From: Nanobdellota archaeon
GTDB lineage: Archaea > Nanobdellota > Nanobdellia > Pacearchaeales > GW2011-AR1
Direction of reading: 5' to 3'
Assembly (NCBI GenBank): GCA_021818475.1
Contig: JAKADZ010000009.1
Span: 3,904-46,400 of the forward strand
DNA: 42,497 nucleotides
Shown here: positions 22,819 to 30,584 of the stretch, piece by piece
How the letters are laid out: each line of letters begins with the position of its first letter
How positions within the stretch are numbered: the stretch's first letter is position 1
Notes under the pieces: generated by a model
The model's input: the letters and a program-made list of their open reading frames with translations, nothing else
What the model was told of the DNA's origin: nothing
Databases searched by the model: none
Position numbers and translations under genes: made by a program

Positions 22819-24063
22819 TTATTTCAAAAATCCAACCTTAGTCAAAAGTTCTTTCCCGTTAATCCTTCCAAGAGTTCCTTTTCTGCATTCAGATTCAGTG
22901 AATTTTCTTTCCTTAGGGATTGAACCGTCATAAAATAAGACAGGAACAGGGTCTGCAGAATGTGCCTTGTTTTTGCAGGGGGTTGAATGGTCTGCAGTTA
23001 TGACTACTTTGATTTTATTCGGGGGAGCAAATTTTCTTAGAAAATCAAAAAGAGTTTTGTCAATATATTCAAGCATTTCTTTCTTATCAGAAGGTTTATT
23101 GTCATGTCCGGGAATATCTGTTTCTTTAAGGTGAATATAAGCATAATCTGCTTTTTTCCTGTTTTTTCTCAGAACCCAGATTGAAAATTTGCATGCTTTT
23201 GCAAGACCTTCATAAAGATTCGCGTAAACGTCCATTTTTTTAAGAGGAGGATAATTAAAAGAAAATGTTTTCATTCCTGATGCTCTTGAAAAACCAATTT
23301 CCAGAGGCATATAAGCTGCAGAAACCCACTTCTTATATTGCTTAATTTTTGGAACTTCAATACCTGCCCCTCTTACCAAAAGATAATTTGCCGGAAGCAG
23401 CCCCCTTTTTCTTCTTTCTTCATTTACAGGATGATTATTCAAAACCTCGAATGTTTTTTCCAAAAACTCATTTACAATATTTGCAGTATACTGCGAATTG
23501 TCCTCGTCATCAAGAGGTTTGCATTGTCCTACTTTATCAGAAACTAATGTCTTGCCTGAATTGTAAACATTATCATTTCCTGAAATGTTGTCAGAAAATC
23601 CTCCCTTGAAAACTAAAGCACCCCTGTGCCCGATTGTGGCTTTAAAAACAAATGGAACAGAAAGTTTGATATTTTTGTTTATCGCTTTAGCCAAAATTTC
23701 TGCTTCAGCAGTTGTCAAAGTTCTTCCTGCTCTCCTGTCAATTATATGCCCATCTTTCAGCGAATCAATAGTCGCGAAATTAGCTCGGAGAGCTAAATCA
23801 CCACGGACTAATTTGATGTCAGTTCCTCTCGCTTCCAATTGTCCTCTTGAACTTGAAATTAAATCATTTCCAAAAATAGAAATAGTTGCCTCGTCAGATT
23901 CAGGAACAAAACCAGGTTTTACAGGGTACATATAGCCTAAATGTCCTCTTGCAGCCAAAAAAGAAGCATTAGGCATATGCGCAGCTTCTAACGGCGTCTT
24001 GTCGCCCAACTGCGAATTAAGCAAATCTCCCATGCCATCAACGATTATCAACACTCCTTTCAT
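22819..24063 (-). CDS. apgM: Cofactor-independent phosphoglycerate mutase (archaeal type)
   Basis: 414 aa, alkaline-phosphatase superfamily enzyme converting 3- and 2-phosphoglycerate in glycolysis/gluconeogenesis. Metal and nucleophile motifs: VDGMGD at residues 8-13, the phosphoserine site in PESDEATISIFG, HLKETDIPGHDNKP, and TADHSTPCKNKAHSADPVP near the C-terminus. Typical archaeal aPGAM length and order. A shared TATA region at 24083-24093 lies 25 nt upstream, so this mRNA is probably leaderless and divergent from ftsY. Confidence 0.95.
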   Translation of the reverse strand: MKGVLIIVDGMGDLLNSQLGDKTPLEAAHMPNASFLAARGHLGYMYPVKPGFVPESDEATISIFGNDLISSSRGQLEARGTDIKLVRGDLALRANFATIDSLKDGHIIDRRAGRTLTTAEAEILAKAINKNIKLSVPFVFKATIGHRGALVFKGGFSDNISGNDNVYNSGKTLVSDKVGQCKPLDDEDNSQYTANIVNEFLEKTFEVLNNHPVNEERRKRGLLPANYLLVRGAGIEVPKIKQYKKWVSAAYMPLEIGFSRASGMKTFSFNYPPLKKMDVYANLYEGLAKACKFSIWVLRKNRKKADYAYIHLKETDIPGHDNKPSDKKEMLEYIDKTLFDFLRKFAPPNKIKVVITADHSTPCKNKAHSADPVPVLFYDGSIPKERKFTESECRKGTLGRINGKELLTKVGFLK

Positions 24064-24082
24064 AGTTTATAGAAAAGCTAAT

Positions 24083-24093
24083 TCTTTATAAAA
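24083..24093. promoter_or_regulatory. Shared TATA box between apgM and ftsY
   Basis: CTTTATAAAA reads as TTTTATAAAG on the other strand. It is about 25 nt from the apgM ATG (24063) and, toward ftsY, predicts a start near 24112. That leaves the ATG at 24097 outside the transcript and supports 24139 as the ftsY start. Confidence 0.5.
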
Positions 24094-24138
24094 ATTATGT
24101 ACCGCAACTTTATTAACCAATCTTTGCCTAAAAAGATT

Positions 24139-25284
24139 ATGTTTAAATTCCTAAAAGAAAAGCTCGAAAATTGGACAAAGAACCTCGCAAAGAAATCAGA
24201 GGAAGAGGAAAAAGAAATTGTAGAAGAAGTAAAAAAAGAGCTGAAAGAGAGCAAGGAAGAAAAAAAAGTTCAGAAGAAAGAGGAAAAAGAAACCAGAAGA
24301 GAAGAAAAAAGGAAAGAGAAAGAAGAGAAGAAAAAAGGAAAGGAAGGGAAGAAATTAAAACTTGTTGAAGAAAAAGAGCCTGAAGAAGAAATTAAGGGAA
24401 TATTCAAAAAATTAGGGGAAAAAATAAACAAGGTAAAAATTTCTGAAAAAGAATTTGAAGTTTACAGTGAAGAGCTGGAAATGCTTTTGCTTGAGAATAA
24501 TGTGGCACTTGAAGTTGCTGAAAAAATAGTCAGGGAATTAAAACAAAAAGTTGTCGGGCAGGAATTTCTGAAAAAGGAAGTTGAATCTGCGATAAAAGAT
24601 GCATTCAGTGATATAATAAGGGAAATTTTAATTTCTCCTCCTGATTTAATTGAGGAAATAAAAGAGAAAAATATTATCCCTGAAAAAAAAGAGCCTTATG
24701 TAATTTTATTCTGTGGGATAAACGGGAGCGGGAAGACAACCACAATTGCAAAAATTGCAGAGCATTTAAAGTCTAAAAAAATTTCGTGCGTTCTTGCAGC
24801 AGGAGACACGTTCAGGGCAGCGTCAATTGAACAGCTGAAAAAACACGGGGAAAGAATAGGAGTAAAAGTTATAGCACATGATTACGGAGCAGACCCAGCA
24901 GCAGTAGGATTTGATGCAATACAATACGCTAAAAAAAATTACATTAATTGCGTTTTAATTGATACGGCAGGAAGAATGCATACTCAAAAAAATCTCTTGA
25001 AAGAAATGGAAAAAATTGTAAGAGTATGCAAGCCTGACAAAAAAATATTTGTCGGAGAATCAATAACTGGAAATGATGCAATAGAGCAGGTAAGAAGTTT
25101 TGATGAAGCAATAGGAATTGATGGAATTGTCCTGACAAAAGCAGATATCGACGAGAAAGGTGGAACAGCTCTAAGCGTAGGATACATAACAAAGAAACCA
25201 ATCTTCTATTTGGGAACAGGACAGGAATATGACAATATCGAACCATTCAGCAAGGAAAAGTTTATCGAGAAACTGGGGCTGTAA
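24139..25284 (+). CDS. ftsY: Signal recognition particle receptor FtsY
   Basis: SRP receptor GTPase at the membrane, partner of SRP54 (also in this window). Residues about 10-90 are a very charged Lys/Glu coiled-coil A domain. The NG domain follows with Walker A GINGSGKTTT, DTFRAASIEQL, DTAGRMHTQKNL, TKAD and C-terminal GTGQEYDNIEPF. I start at ATG 24139 (MFKFLKEKLENW), since the upstream ATG 24097 lies within about 10 nt of the TATA box. 381 aa. Confidence 0.95.
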   Translation: MFKFLKEKLENWTKNLAKKSEEEEKEIVEEVKKELKESKEEKKVQKKEEKETRREEKRKEKEEKKKGKEGKKLKLVEEKEPEEEIKGIFKKLGEKINKVKISEKEFEVYSEELEMLLLENNVALEVAEKIVRELKQKVVGQEFLKKEVESAIKDAFSDIIREILISPPDLIEEIKEKNIIPEKKEPYVILFCGINGSGKTTTIAKIAEHLKSKKISCVLAAGDTFRAASIEQLKKHGERIGVKVIAHDYGADPAAVGFDAIQYAKKNYINCVLIDTAGRMHTQKNLLKEMEKIVRVCKPDKKIFVGESITGNDAIEQVRSFDEAIGIDGIVLTKADIDEKGGTALSVGYITKKPIFYLGTGQEYDNIEPFSKEKFIEKLGL

Positions 25285-25292
25285 ATTATTTT

Positions 25293-25736
25293 TTACCAAC
25301 AAGAACCAACTTCAATTTTGTAATGGTCTACATCTGAAGCAGTGCCCAGATAATAAATACTAAATTTCCAAGTTTCATCTTTTCCAAGATTATTAATATT
25401 ATCCAAAGAATTTCCTATAACTGCCCCATCTTTATCATAAAATTTAGCATCAATTTCACAATAATTTAATTCTTTTCCTGCAACATTTTCAGCGCTTCCA
25501 ATAATTTTAAAACTAAAAGAGTCGATTTCTGAATTATAATTTAAAATTTTTATTTTCTCATTAGTAGAAACACTTCCGCTTGAAGGATTTTGAGGAGAAT
25601 TATTTCCAGTTAATGAATTTGAGGAGTTATTATTTGAAGAAGAATTACCAAAAATTATTCCAAGAAGGATTAATCCTCCAAAAACAATTAAAACAATCTG
25701 CCAAGTTTTCAGTTTTTTCTTTTTCTTCTCTTCCAT
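25293..25736 (-). CDS. Membrane-anchored FxLYD-like protein
   Basis: 147 aa: Lys-rich start, one membrane helix (12-30, WQIVLIVFGGLILLGIIFG), a Ser/Asn low-complexity linker (31-60), then a beta-sandwich-like domain (62-147) with YCEIDAKFYDKDGAVIGNSLDNINNL and WKFSIYYLG. This is the pattern of FxLYD-domain extracellular proteins. The two cysteines (in YCEID and GSCW) may form a disulfide. Function unknown. Divergent from the winged-helix gene at 25794. Confidence 0.65.
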   Translation of the reverse strand: MEEKKKKKLKTWQIVLIVFGGLILLGIIFGNSSSNNNSSNSLTGNNSPQNPSSGSVSTNEKIKILNYNSEIDSFSFKIIGSAENVAGKELNYCEIDAKFYDKDGAVIGNSLDNINNLGKDETWKFSIYYLGTASDVDHYKIEVGSCW

Positions 25737-25793
25737 ATTACTTACTATAATATTATGAGTTAGCGTATTTAAAACTTACTGCATAATTGTAGT

Positions 25794-26039
25794 ATGTCTA
25801 AAAGAAGCTCTTTTGATATTAAAAAGAAAATTCTTGAATTAGTAAAATCACCAAAAACTTTCGCAGAACTTGAAAGGAAAGTTAATACTGGATTTATAAC
25901 TATTAAAGAAAATTGTGAGGAATTAGAAAAATTTGGATTTGTAACAATAAAAAAAATTTCAAAACATTCTGCGAATGGAAAACCTTATTTTGAAGTTAAA
26001 ATAACGGAACAGGGAATTAATTTTTTAAAATCTCAATAA
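25794..26039 (+). CDS. Small winged-helix transcription regulator
   Basis: 81 aa, single winged-helix domain: IKKKILELVKSPKTFAELE (helices 1-2), NTGFITIKENCEELEKFGFV (recognition helix region), then the wing KISKHSANGKPYFEVKITEQG. It resembles the 78-aa gene at 32082 (KKKILxxL, ELERKxNT, GKPY/GRPY), so the two are paralogues. GTATTTAAAAC about 25 nt upstream is the TATA box. The short shared spacer with the divergent FxLYD gene suggests it may control that gene; this is inference. Confidence 0.75.
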   Translation: MSKRSSFDIKKKILELVKSPKTFAELERKVNTGFITIKENCEELEKFGFVTIKKISKHSANGKPYFEVKITEQGINFLKSQ

Positions 26040-26058
26040 AAAAGAGGTGATTAATTTT

Positions 26059-26149
26059 CCCTCGGGGTGGGCGAGAGTTTTCACGAGTGCCAGCAAAAAT
26101 TTAAATGCAACGAGTGGGGGCTCGAGTTGGGCGGGAATGCGACGTCGCT
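26059..26149. repeat. Dispersed GC-rich repeat copy upstream of tgt
   Basis: CCCTCGGGGTGGGCGAGAG, TTTTCACGAGTGCCAGC, GCAACGAGTGGGGGCTCGAG, TTGGGCGGGAATG and GCGACGTCGC in a row. It is preceded at 26041 by AAAGAGGTGATTAA, a word also seen inverted at 27322-27336. Though in frame with tgt, it is upstream of that gene's TATA box and so is not part of the protein. Confidence 0.85.
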
Positions 26150-26156
26150 CCCTAAT

Positions 26157-26166
26157 CTTTATATAC
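26157..26166 (+). promoter_or_regulatory. TATA box of tgt
   Basis: CTTTATATAC lies about 26 nt before ATG 26187. It fixes that start and predicts a leaderless mRNA. Confidence 0.7.
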
Positions 26167-26186
26167 TCCTTCCTCGCCATTTTTCT

Positions 26187-27317
26187 ATGTCTAAAACATT
26201 TACAATAACCCGCAGAGATAAGAAAACAAAAGCAAGAATTGGAAAACTGAAAACTAAAAGTGGAATAGCTGAAACTCCTTTCTTCATGCCGGTTGCAACA
26301 CGCGGAGCAACAAAAGGATTAACTTCCGAAGAACTCCACAAAATGAAAGTGCAGGCAGTAATCTCAAACGCATTAATTCTCTATTTAAGAAACGGCTCTG
26401 AAATCATAAAAAAATCAGGCGGAATAAAAAAATTCATGGCCCATAAAGGAATAAATTTTACAGACTGCGGAGGTTTCCAGATGTATTCAAAACAAATTTA
26501 CATAAAATCAGATAATAAAGGAGTTCTTTTCAGAAATCCAATCAGCGGAGAAAAACTTTTCATAACTCCTGAAAAAGATATGGAAATTCAGCTTGATATT
26601 AACAGCGATGTAGCAATGTCTCTTGATTCAATGCCGATGTATGAACATTCAAAAAAAGAAATTGAAGAAGCAACAGACAAAACAGTAATGTGGGCAAAGA
26701 GATGCAAAGAACATCACGACAAAATGCAGGAAAATATCCCTAGAGAAAAAAGACAAATTTTGTTCGGAATAATTCAGGGAGGAATTTTCGAAGACCTGAG
26801 GAAAAAAGCAACAGAAGAAATGATAAAACTTGATTTTGAGGGATATTCTATCGGAGGTTTTGGATTAGGAGAAACAATTGAAGAAGAATTTAATGTAGTC
26901 CGGGCAGTAAAAGAAATGCTTCCTGAAAATAAGCCGGTTTATCTTATGGGAATCGGAACACCTATTGAAATTCTAAAAGGAATTGCTTTGGGAGTTGATG
27001 TATTTGATTCAAGAATGCCGTCGCAAAGTGCAAGACGCGGAACACTTTTCACTTCAGAAGGAAAACTGAAAATACTAAATGAAAAATACAAATTCGACCA
27101 GTCTCCTGTTGACAAAAACTGCGATTGTTTTGTCTGCAAAAATTATACAAAAGCATTCGTGAGATATCAGCTAATCAACGACGAGGTAATAGGAAAAAAA
27201 CTGGCAACTTACCACAATATTTACTTCCTTACAAAATTAATTGAAAGAGCAAAAAGGGCAATCAAAAAAGGGAATTTCGAAAAGTTCATGAAAGATTTTG
27301 AAGAAAAATACAGATAG
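26187..27317 (+). CDS. tgt: tRNA-guanine transglycosylase, bacterial-like
   Basis: Exchanges guanine in tRNA for a 7-deazaguanine. 376 aa with bacterial/eukaryotic-type motifs: TPFFMPVATRGATKG, FTDCGGFQMYS (Asp93), GIIQGGIFEDLR, GYSIGGFGLGE, YLMGIGTP, nucleophile Asp274 in VDVFDSRMPSQSARRG, and zinc site CDCFVCKNY plus the HN of TYHNIYF. It has no C-terminal PUA domain as in archaeosine TGT (ArcTGT), so it may modify position 34 (queuosine pathway) instead of position 15. Cys94 replaces the common Ser in DSGGFQ. A longer frame from 26067 is repeat DNA upstream of the promoter. Confidence 0.9.
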   Translation: MSKTFTITRRDKKTKARIGKLKTKSGIAETPFFMPVATRGATKGLTSEELHKMKVQAVISNALILYLRNGSEIIKKSGGIKKFMAHKGINFTDCGGFQMYSKQIYIKSDNKGVLFRNPISGEKLFITPEKDMEIQLDINSDVAMSLDSMPMYEHSKKEIEEATDKTVMWAKRCKEHHDKMQENIPREKRQILFGIIQGGIFEDLRKKATEEMIKLDFEGYSIGGFGLGETIEEEFNVVRAVKEMLPENKPVYLMGIGTPIEILKGIALGVDVFDSRMPSQSARRGTLFTSEGKLKILNEKYKFDQSPVDKNCDCFVCKNYTKAFVRYQLINDEVIGKKLATYHNIYFLTKLIERAKRAIKKGNFEKFMKDFEEKYR

Positions 27318-27319
27318 AT

Positions 27320-27600
27320 TTTATCACCTCTTTTTCGGTTGAGTAAATCTCTTTAAATAATATCTTAAAACGCATCGAATTTTTCCTCATCAATAATTTT
27401 CCCTTTCGGGCGGGCGGGAGGGCTTAAACCGCAAATTTATTAACTCATTCTTTCCTCATTTTTTTATTAAATAGACATTCGCGAGACTAATGTTTGCAAA
27501 CGCCGAGCGATTTTGCAAGTGCGGGAAAAGAATAAATGCAACGAGCAAGGTCGGGAGTGAAGGCGTTTGAGGGCGGGAGGGTAAGGGGTGCGAGCGAATG
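27320..27600. repeat. Dispersed repeat composite forming the srp54 upstream region
   Basis: TTATCACCTCTTTTTC and TTTTTCCTCATCAATAATTTT (shared with 36189-36270), CCCTTTCGGGCGGGCGGGAGGG, then AAACGCC...GGCGTTT arms (about 27499 and 27562) around GAGCGATTTTGCAAGTGC (27504-27521) and GCAACGAGCAAGGTCGGGAGTG, and GGGCGGGAGGG. No gene; the minus-strand frame is repeat-derived. Confidence 0.75.
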
Positions 27601-27612
27601 CAAAATATCAAC

Positions 27613-28983
27613 ATGTTAGAAAAATTAGGAGAAGCAATCAGAAAAGCAACAGACAAAATAGCGAATGCTATCTTTCTTGACAAGGACTTAGTAGATACAA
27701 TAGTTCGTGATTTGCAGAGGGCATTAATCGAAGCAGATGTAAATGTTGCGTTGGTGAAAGAATTGTCCAATAAAATAAAGAAAGAAGCAATGGATGAAAG
27801 AGTTAAAGGAATTGAAAAAAAAGAACATATAATCAAACTTTTGCACGACGAACTTCTTGAAATTCTTGGAGAATATAAACCGCTGAAATTAAAATCAGAC
27901 AGAAATGTAATTCTTCTTTTAGGGTTATATGGAAGCGGAAAAACAACAACAATTTCTAAGTTGGGAAATTATTATGCAAAAAGAGGATTTCGTGTTGCTC
28001 TGATCGGATTGGATGTTCACCGTCCTGCAGCAAGCGAGCAATTGCAGCAACTGGCTGAAAAAAATAAATTAAATTATTTCGTTGACCCTTCAGAAAAAAA
28101 TCCTATAAAACTTTGGAAGAAATATGAGAAACAGCTTAAGGATTACAATTTAATTCTTGTTGATACTGCAGGAAGACATACTCTGGATAATGAATTAATT
28201 AAAGAAATAAAAGATATCACTAAAGAAACAAAACCAACTGAATCAATTTTAGTTATTCCTGCAGATATAGGGCAGGCAGCAAGAACGCAGGCACAGCAAT
28301 TCAAGGATGCAGTAAATGTTTCCGGGGTTATAATCACAAGAATGGACTCAACGGCAAAAGGGGGAGGAGCATTGACTGCCTGTGCAGAAACAAAAGCGCC
28401 GGTTTATTTTATAGGGACAGGGGAAAAGATAAATGATATTGAAGAATTCAGCCCTGAAAGATTTTTATCACGTTTGTTGGGTATGGGGGATTTGGAAGCT
28501 TTGATTGAGAAAATAAAATCAGTCACAGAAGAAAAAAACCAGAAAAAAATTCAGAAAAATATTGAAGAAGGAAAATTAACTCTTGATGATGTTATCGAGC
28601 AGGTTAAATCAATGTCACAGTTAGGCGGATTTGAAAAAATAAAATCGATGATTCCGGGTTTTTCAAATATGAATGCAAAAATTCCCGAAGGTGCTTTGGA
28701 AAGCCAGGAAGCAAAAGTCGCAAAATGGGAGCATATTGTAAAATCAATGACTGTAGAGGAAAAAGAAAATCCTGAACTGCTTGAAAAACAAACTTCAAGA
28801 ATTGCAAGAATTGCAAATGGGGCAGGAGTTCATACAAGTGATGTTCGTTCTCTTTTGAAACAATATAAACTCCTTAATGATGTTTTGAAATCCGGCGGAG
28901 CCGGCATGGATATGTCACAGGGAATGAGCCAAAAGCAAATGATGAAATTTGCAAAAAAGTTCGGAAAGAAAATGAGGTTCTAG
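27613..28983 (+). CDS. srp54: Signal recognition particle protein SRP54
   Basis: GTPase that binds signal sequences and SRP RNA and docks on FtsY. N domain 1-90, G domain with GLYGSGKTTT, DVHRPAASEQL, DTAGRH, and GTGEKINDIEEF, then the methionine-rich M domain (about 300-450) with SRIARIANGAGVHTSDVRSLL and SQGMSQKQMMKF. I choose the ATG at 27613 (MLEKLGEAIRKATDKI), where family members start. The ATG at 27598 is the end of a dispersed repeat (GCGAATGC). 456 aa. Confidence 0.95.
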   Translation: MLEKLGEAIRKATDKIANAIFLDKDLVDTIVRDLQRALIEADVNVALVKELSNKIKKEAMDERVKGIEKKEHIIKLLHDELLEILGEYKPLKLKSDRNVILLLGLYGSGKTTTISKLGNYYAKRGFRVALIGLDVHRPAASEQLQQLAEKNKLNYFVDPSEKNPIKLWKKYEKQLKDYNLILVDTAGRHTLDNELIKEIKDITKETKPTESILVIPADIGQAARTQAQQFKDAVNVSGVIITRMDSTAKGGGALTACAETKAPVYFIGTGEKINDIEEFSPERFLSRLLGMGDLEALIEKIKSVTEEKNQKKIQKNIEEGKLTLDDVIEQVKSMSQLGGFEKIKSMIPGFSNMNAKIPEGALESQEAKVAKWEHIVKSMTVEEKENPELLEKQTSRIARIANGAGVHTSDVRSLLKQYKLLNDVLKSGGAGMDMSQGMSQKQMMKFAKKFGKKMRF

Positions 28984-28986
28984 GAA

Positions 28987-29379
28987 ATGAATGAGAAAAT
29001 AAAAGAAGAAATTTATGGAATAAAAATTTTATTAAATTTGTTGCTCCCACTAATAATCGTGATCATCTTTGGAAATAGCATATTAAATTCTGTATCTCAA
29101 GATTTTATAAAAAATTATATCACTATTATTGCAATATCCATCTTCGGTCTCGGATTTACTGCTTTAGAAATGCGAGGTCCAAAAGAACTTAAAAGAGATT
29201 TATTTGATGCGACTATATATATGATGTTTAGTGTATTGTTTGGATTAATTTACTTATGTTACCAAGCATCATTAATATTTAACCTTACATTTGGACATTT
29301 TAGTATAATCTTTTTCTTAGGGGGATTTATTAGCTTTTTTGTAATAATTATTAAATCAAAATACAATTTGTATGATTAA
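28987..29379 (+). CDS. Four-helix membrane protein, unknown
   Basis: 130 aa, four hydrophobic segments (about 12-30, 43-58, 74-93, 100-120) with short charged loops (MRGPKELKRD between 2 and 3). No family recognised. It begins 3 nt after the srp54 stop, so it is likely translated from the same mRNA. A role in membrane insertion would be a guess. Confidence 0.6.
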   Translation: MNEKIKEEIYGIKILLNLLLPLIIVIIFGNSILNSVSQDFIKNYITIIAISIFGLGFTALEMRGPKELKRDLFDATIYMMFSVLFGLIYLCYQASLIFNLTFGHFSIIFFLGGFISFFVIIIKSKYNLYD

Positions 29380-29476
29380 ACTAATTTTAAAATTTAAAAA
29401 AGAACTCAAATTCTAAAAAAGAAGTGATAATAAAACTTCCCATAACCCTTAAATAGCGATTCTTTTATCTTAAAAT

Positions 29477-30022
29477 ATGGAAAAACGATATTCAGACTTA
29501 ACTGAATTGTTAAGAGATAATCTAAAAAATTCAGAAGAGCCAACAGCAGTAGAATTGATTAAGAAATTAAAAAATGCAAAGGGAAAGGGTTTTATCTCAA
29601 AAAAACAATTCTGCGATATAGCAATGTGGAAAAGTCCCAGACCTAAAAAGCATTATCAAAAGAATTTGGAAAGGGAGATAAAAGAAGCATCAAGAATGGC
29701 TTTGTCTGCAAAATCAGAAGAAGAGAAAATTGAAAGTTTAACCCGCTTGAAAGGAGTCTCTATCCCAGTAGCTTCTTCAATCTTAACAATTATTGACCCA
29801 AAAAAATATGGAATAATTGACATAAGAGTCTGGCAGACATTATATCTCTATAATGAAATCTCAACAAAACCATCGGGGCAGGGATTCACAGTAAAAGATT
29901 GGGGCAATTATCTTTCTATTTTGAGAAGATATGCTTCTCAGTTGAATGTTAACGTGAGAGACATAGAAAGAACTTTATTTTTTCATCATAGAGAAATCCA
30001 GGAAGGAAATCTTTACAAATAA
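29477..30022 (+). CDS. Helix-hairpin-helix protein, DNA-glycosylase-like
   Basis: 181 aa, all-helical. Residues about 100-140 read LTRLKGVSIPVASSILTIID, then a Tyr-Gly-Ile-Ile-Asp turn and RVWQTLY. This is a helix-hairpin-helix followed by an aspartate at the place where HhH-GPD base-excision glycosylases keep their catalytic Asp (Asp115-118 region). The iron-sulfur cluster of EndoIII/MutY is absent. It belongs to an uncharacterised group; DNA repair or RNA binding are both possible. TATA-like CCTTAAATAG sits 25 nt upstream. Confidence 0.65.
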   Translation: MEKRYSDLTELLRDNLKNSEEPTAVELIKKLKNAKGKGFISKKQFCDIAMWKSPRPKKHYQKNLEREIKEASRMALSAKSEEEKIESLTRLKGVSIPVASSILTIIDPKKYGIIDIRVWQTLYLYNEISTKPSGQGFTVKDWGNYLSILRRYASQLNVNVRDIERTLFFHHREIQEGNLYK

Positions 30023-30062
30023 TATTCACAATCCTTAAAAATCCCCTTTCTCATTTTCAGAT

Positions 30063-30584
30063 ATGGCATCAGAATTATCAACAGCCGTCTCAACAATAGG
30101 CACAGCTCTTTCTGGAATGATTGGGGTTTTAATAGGAGCATCTCTCGGTCCGTTGGTCAATCATCAGCTTACAACAAGATACAGCAAACGGGATTTGATA
30201 TTCAAAAGAAAGCTTGATTATTTTGAAAAAGTTTTGGACACAATAGAAAAAAATATGAAATTGTATCGGGAAAGTATAAGAAAACTGGAAGCATCAAAAG
30301 ACAGTAAAACAGTTAAAAAAATAATAGAAGAAATGAAAAAAGAAAGGAAAAATTTCCTCGTTATGTCTAGTCCGCTTTACTTTGATGTAAGGCAAATTTC
30401 TAAGAAGATAATAAATTTTGTAAAAATTGAAAAAGATATTTTTAACCGAATTTCATCATTGGACAAAATAAACGAGAAAGAAAAGCAGATATTGACAGAA
30501 CAATTAAAAAGAATGCTGTCAATATTATCAAGAAGAGGAAATTTAATCCTTTTTGAAATGAGGAAGGAACTTAAAAAATATTAG
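30063..30584 (+). CDS. Membrane-anchored coiled-coil protein, unknown
   Basis: 173 aa. Residues 1-30 (STIGTALSGMIGVLIGASLG) form a small-residue-rich membrane segment. The rest is helical and strongly charged with heptad-like spacing (KLDYFEKVLDTIEKNMKLYRE and INEKEKQILTEQLKRML). No family recognised. TATA-like CCTTAAAAATCC 25 nt upstream. Its stop codon touches the bud32 start, so they form an operon. Confidence 0.55.
   Translation: MASELSTAVSTIGTALSGMIGVLIGASLGPLVNHQLTTRYSKRDLIFKRKLDYFEKVLDTIEKNMKLYRESIRKLEASKDSKTVKKIIEEMKKERKNFLVMSSPLYFDVRQISKKIINFVKIEKDIFNRISSLDKINEKEKQILTEQLKRMLSILSRRGNLILFEMRKELKKY

Noticed and set aside
26067-26186. Longer start for tgt
   Set aside because: The segment is a dispersed repeat and lies upstream of the TATA box; family members start at the ATG 26187.
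27456-27836. 126-codon open frame on the minus strand
   Set aside because: Antisense to srp54 and to the repeat before it.
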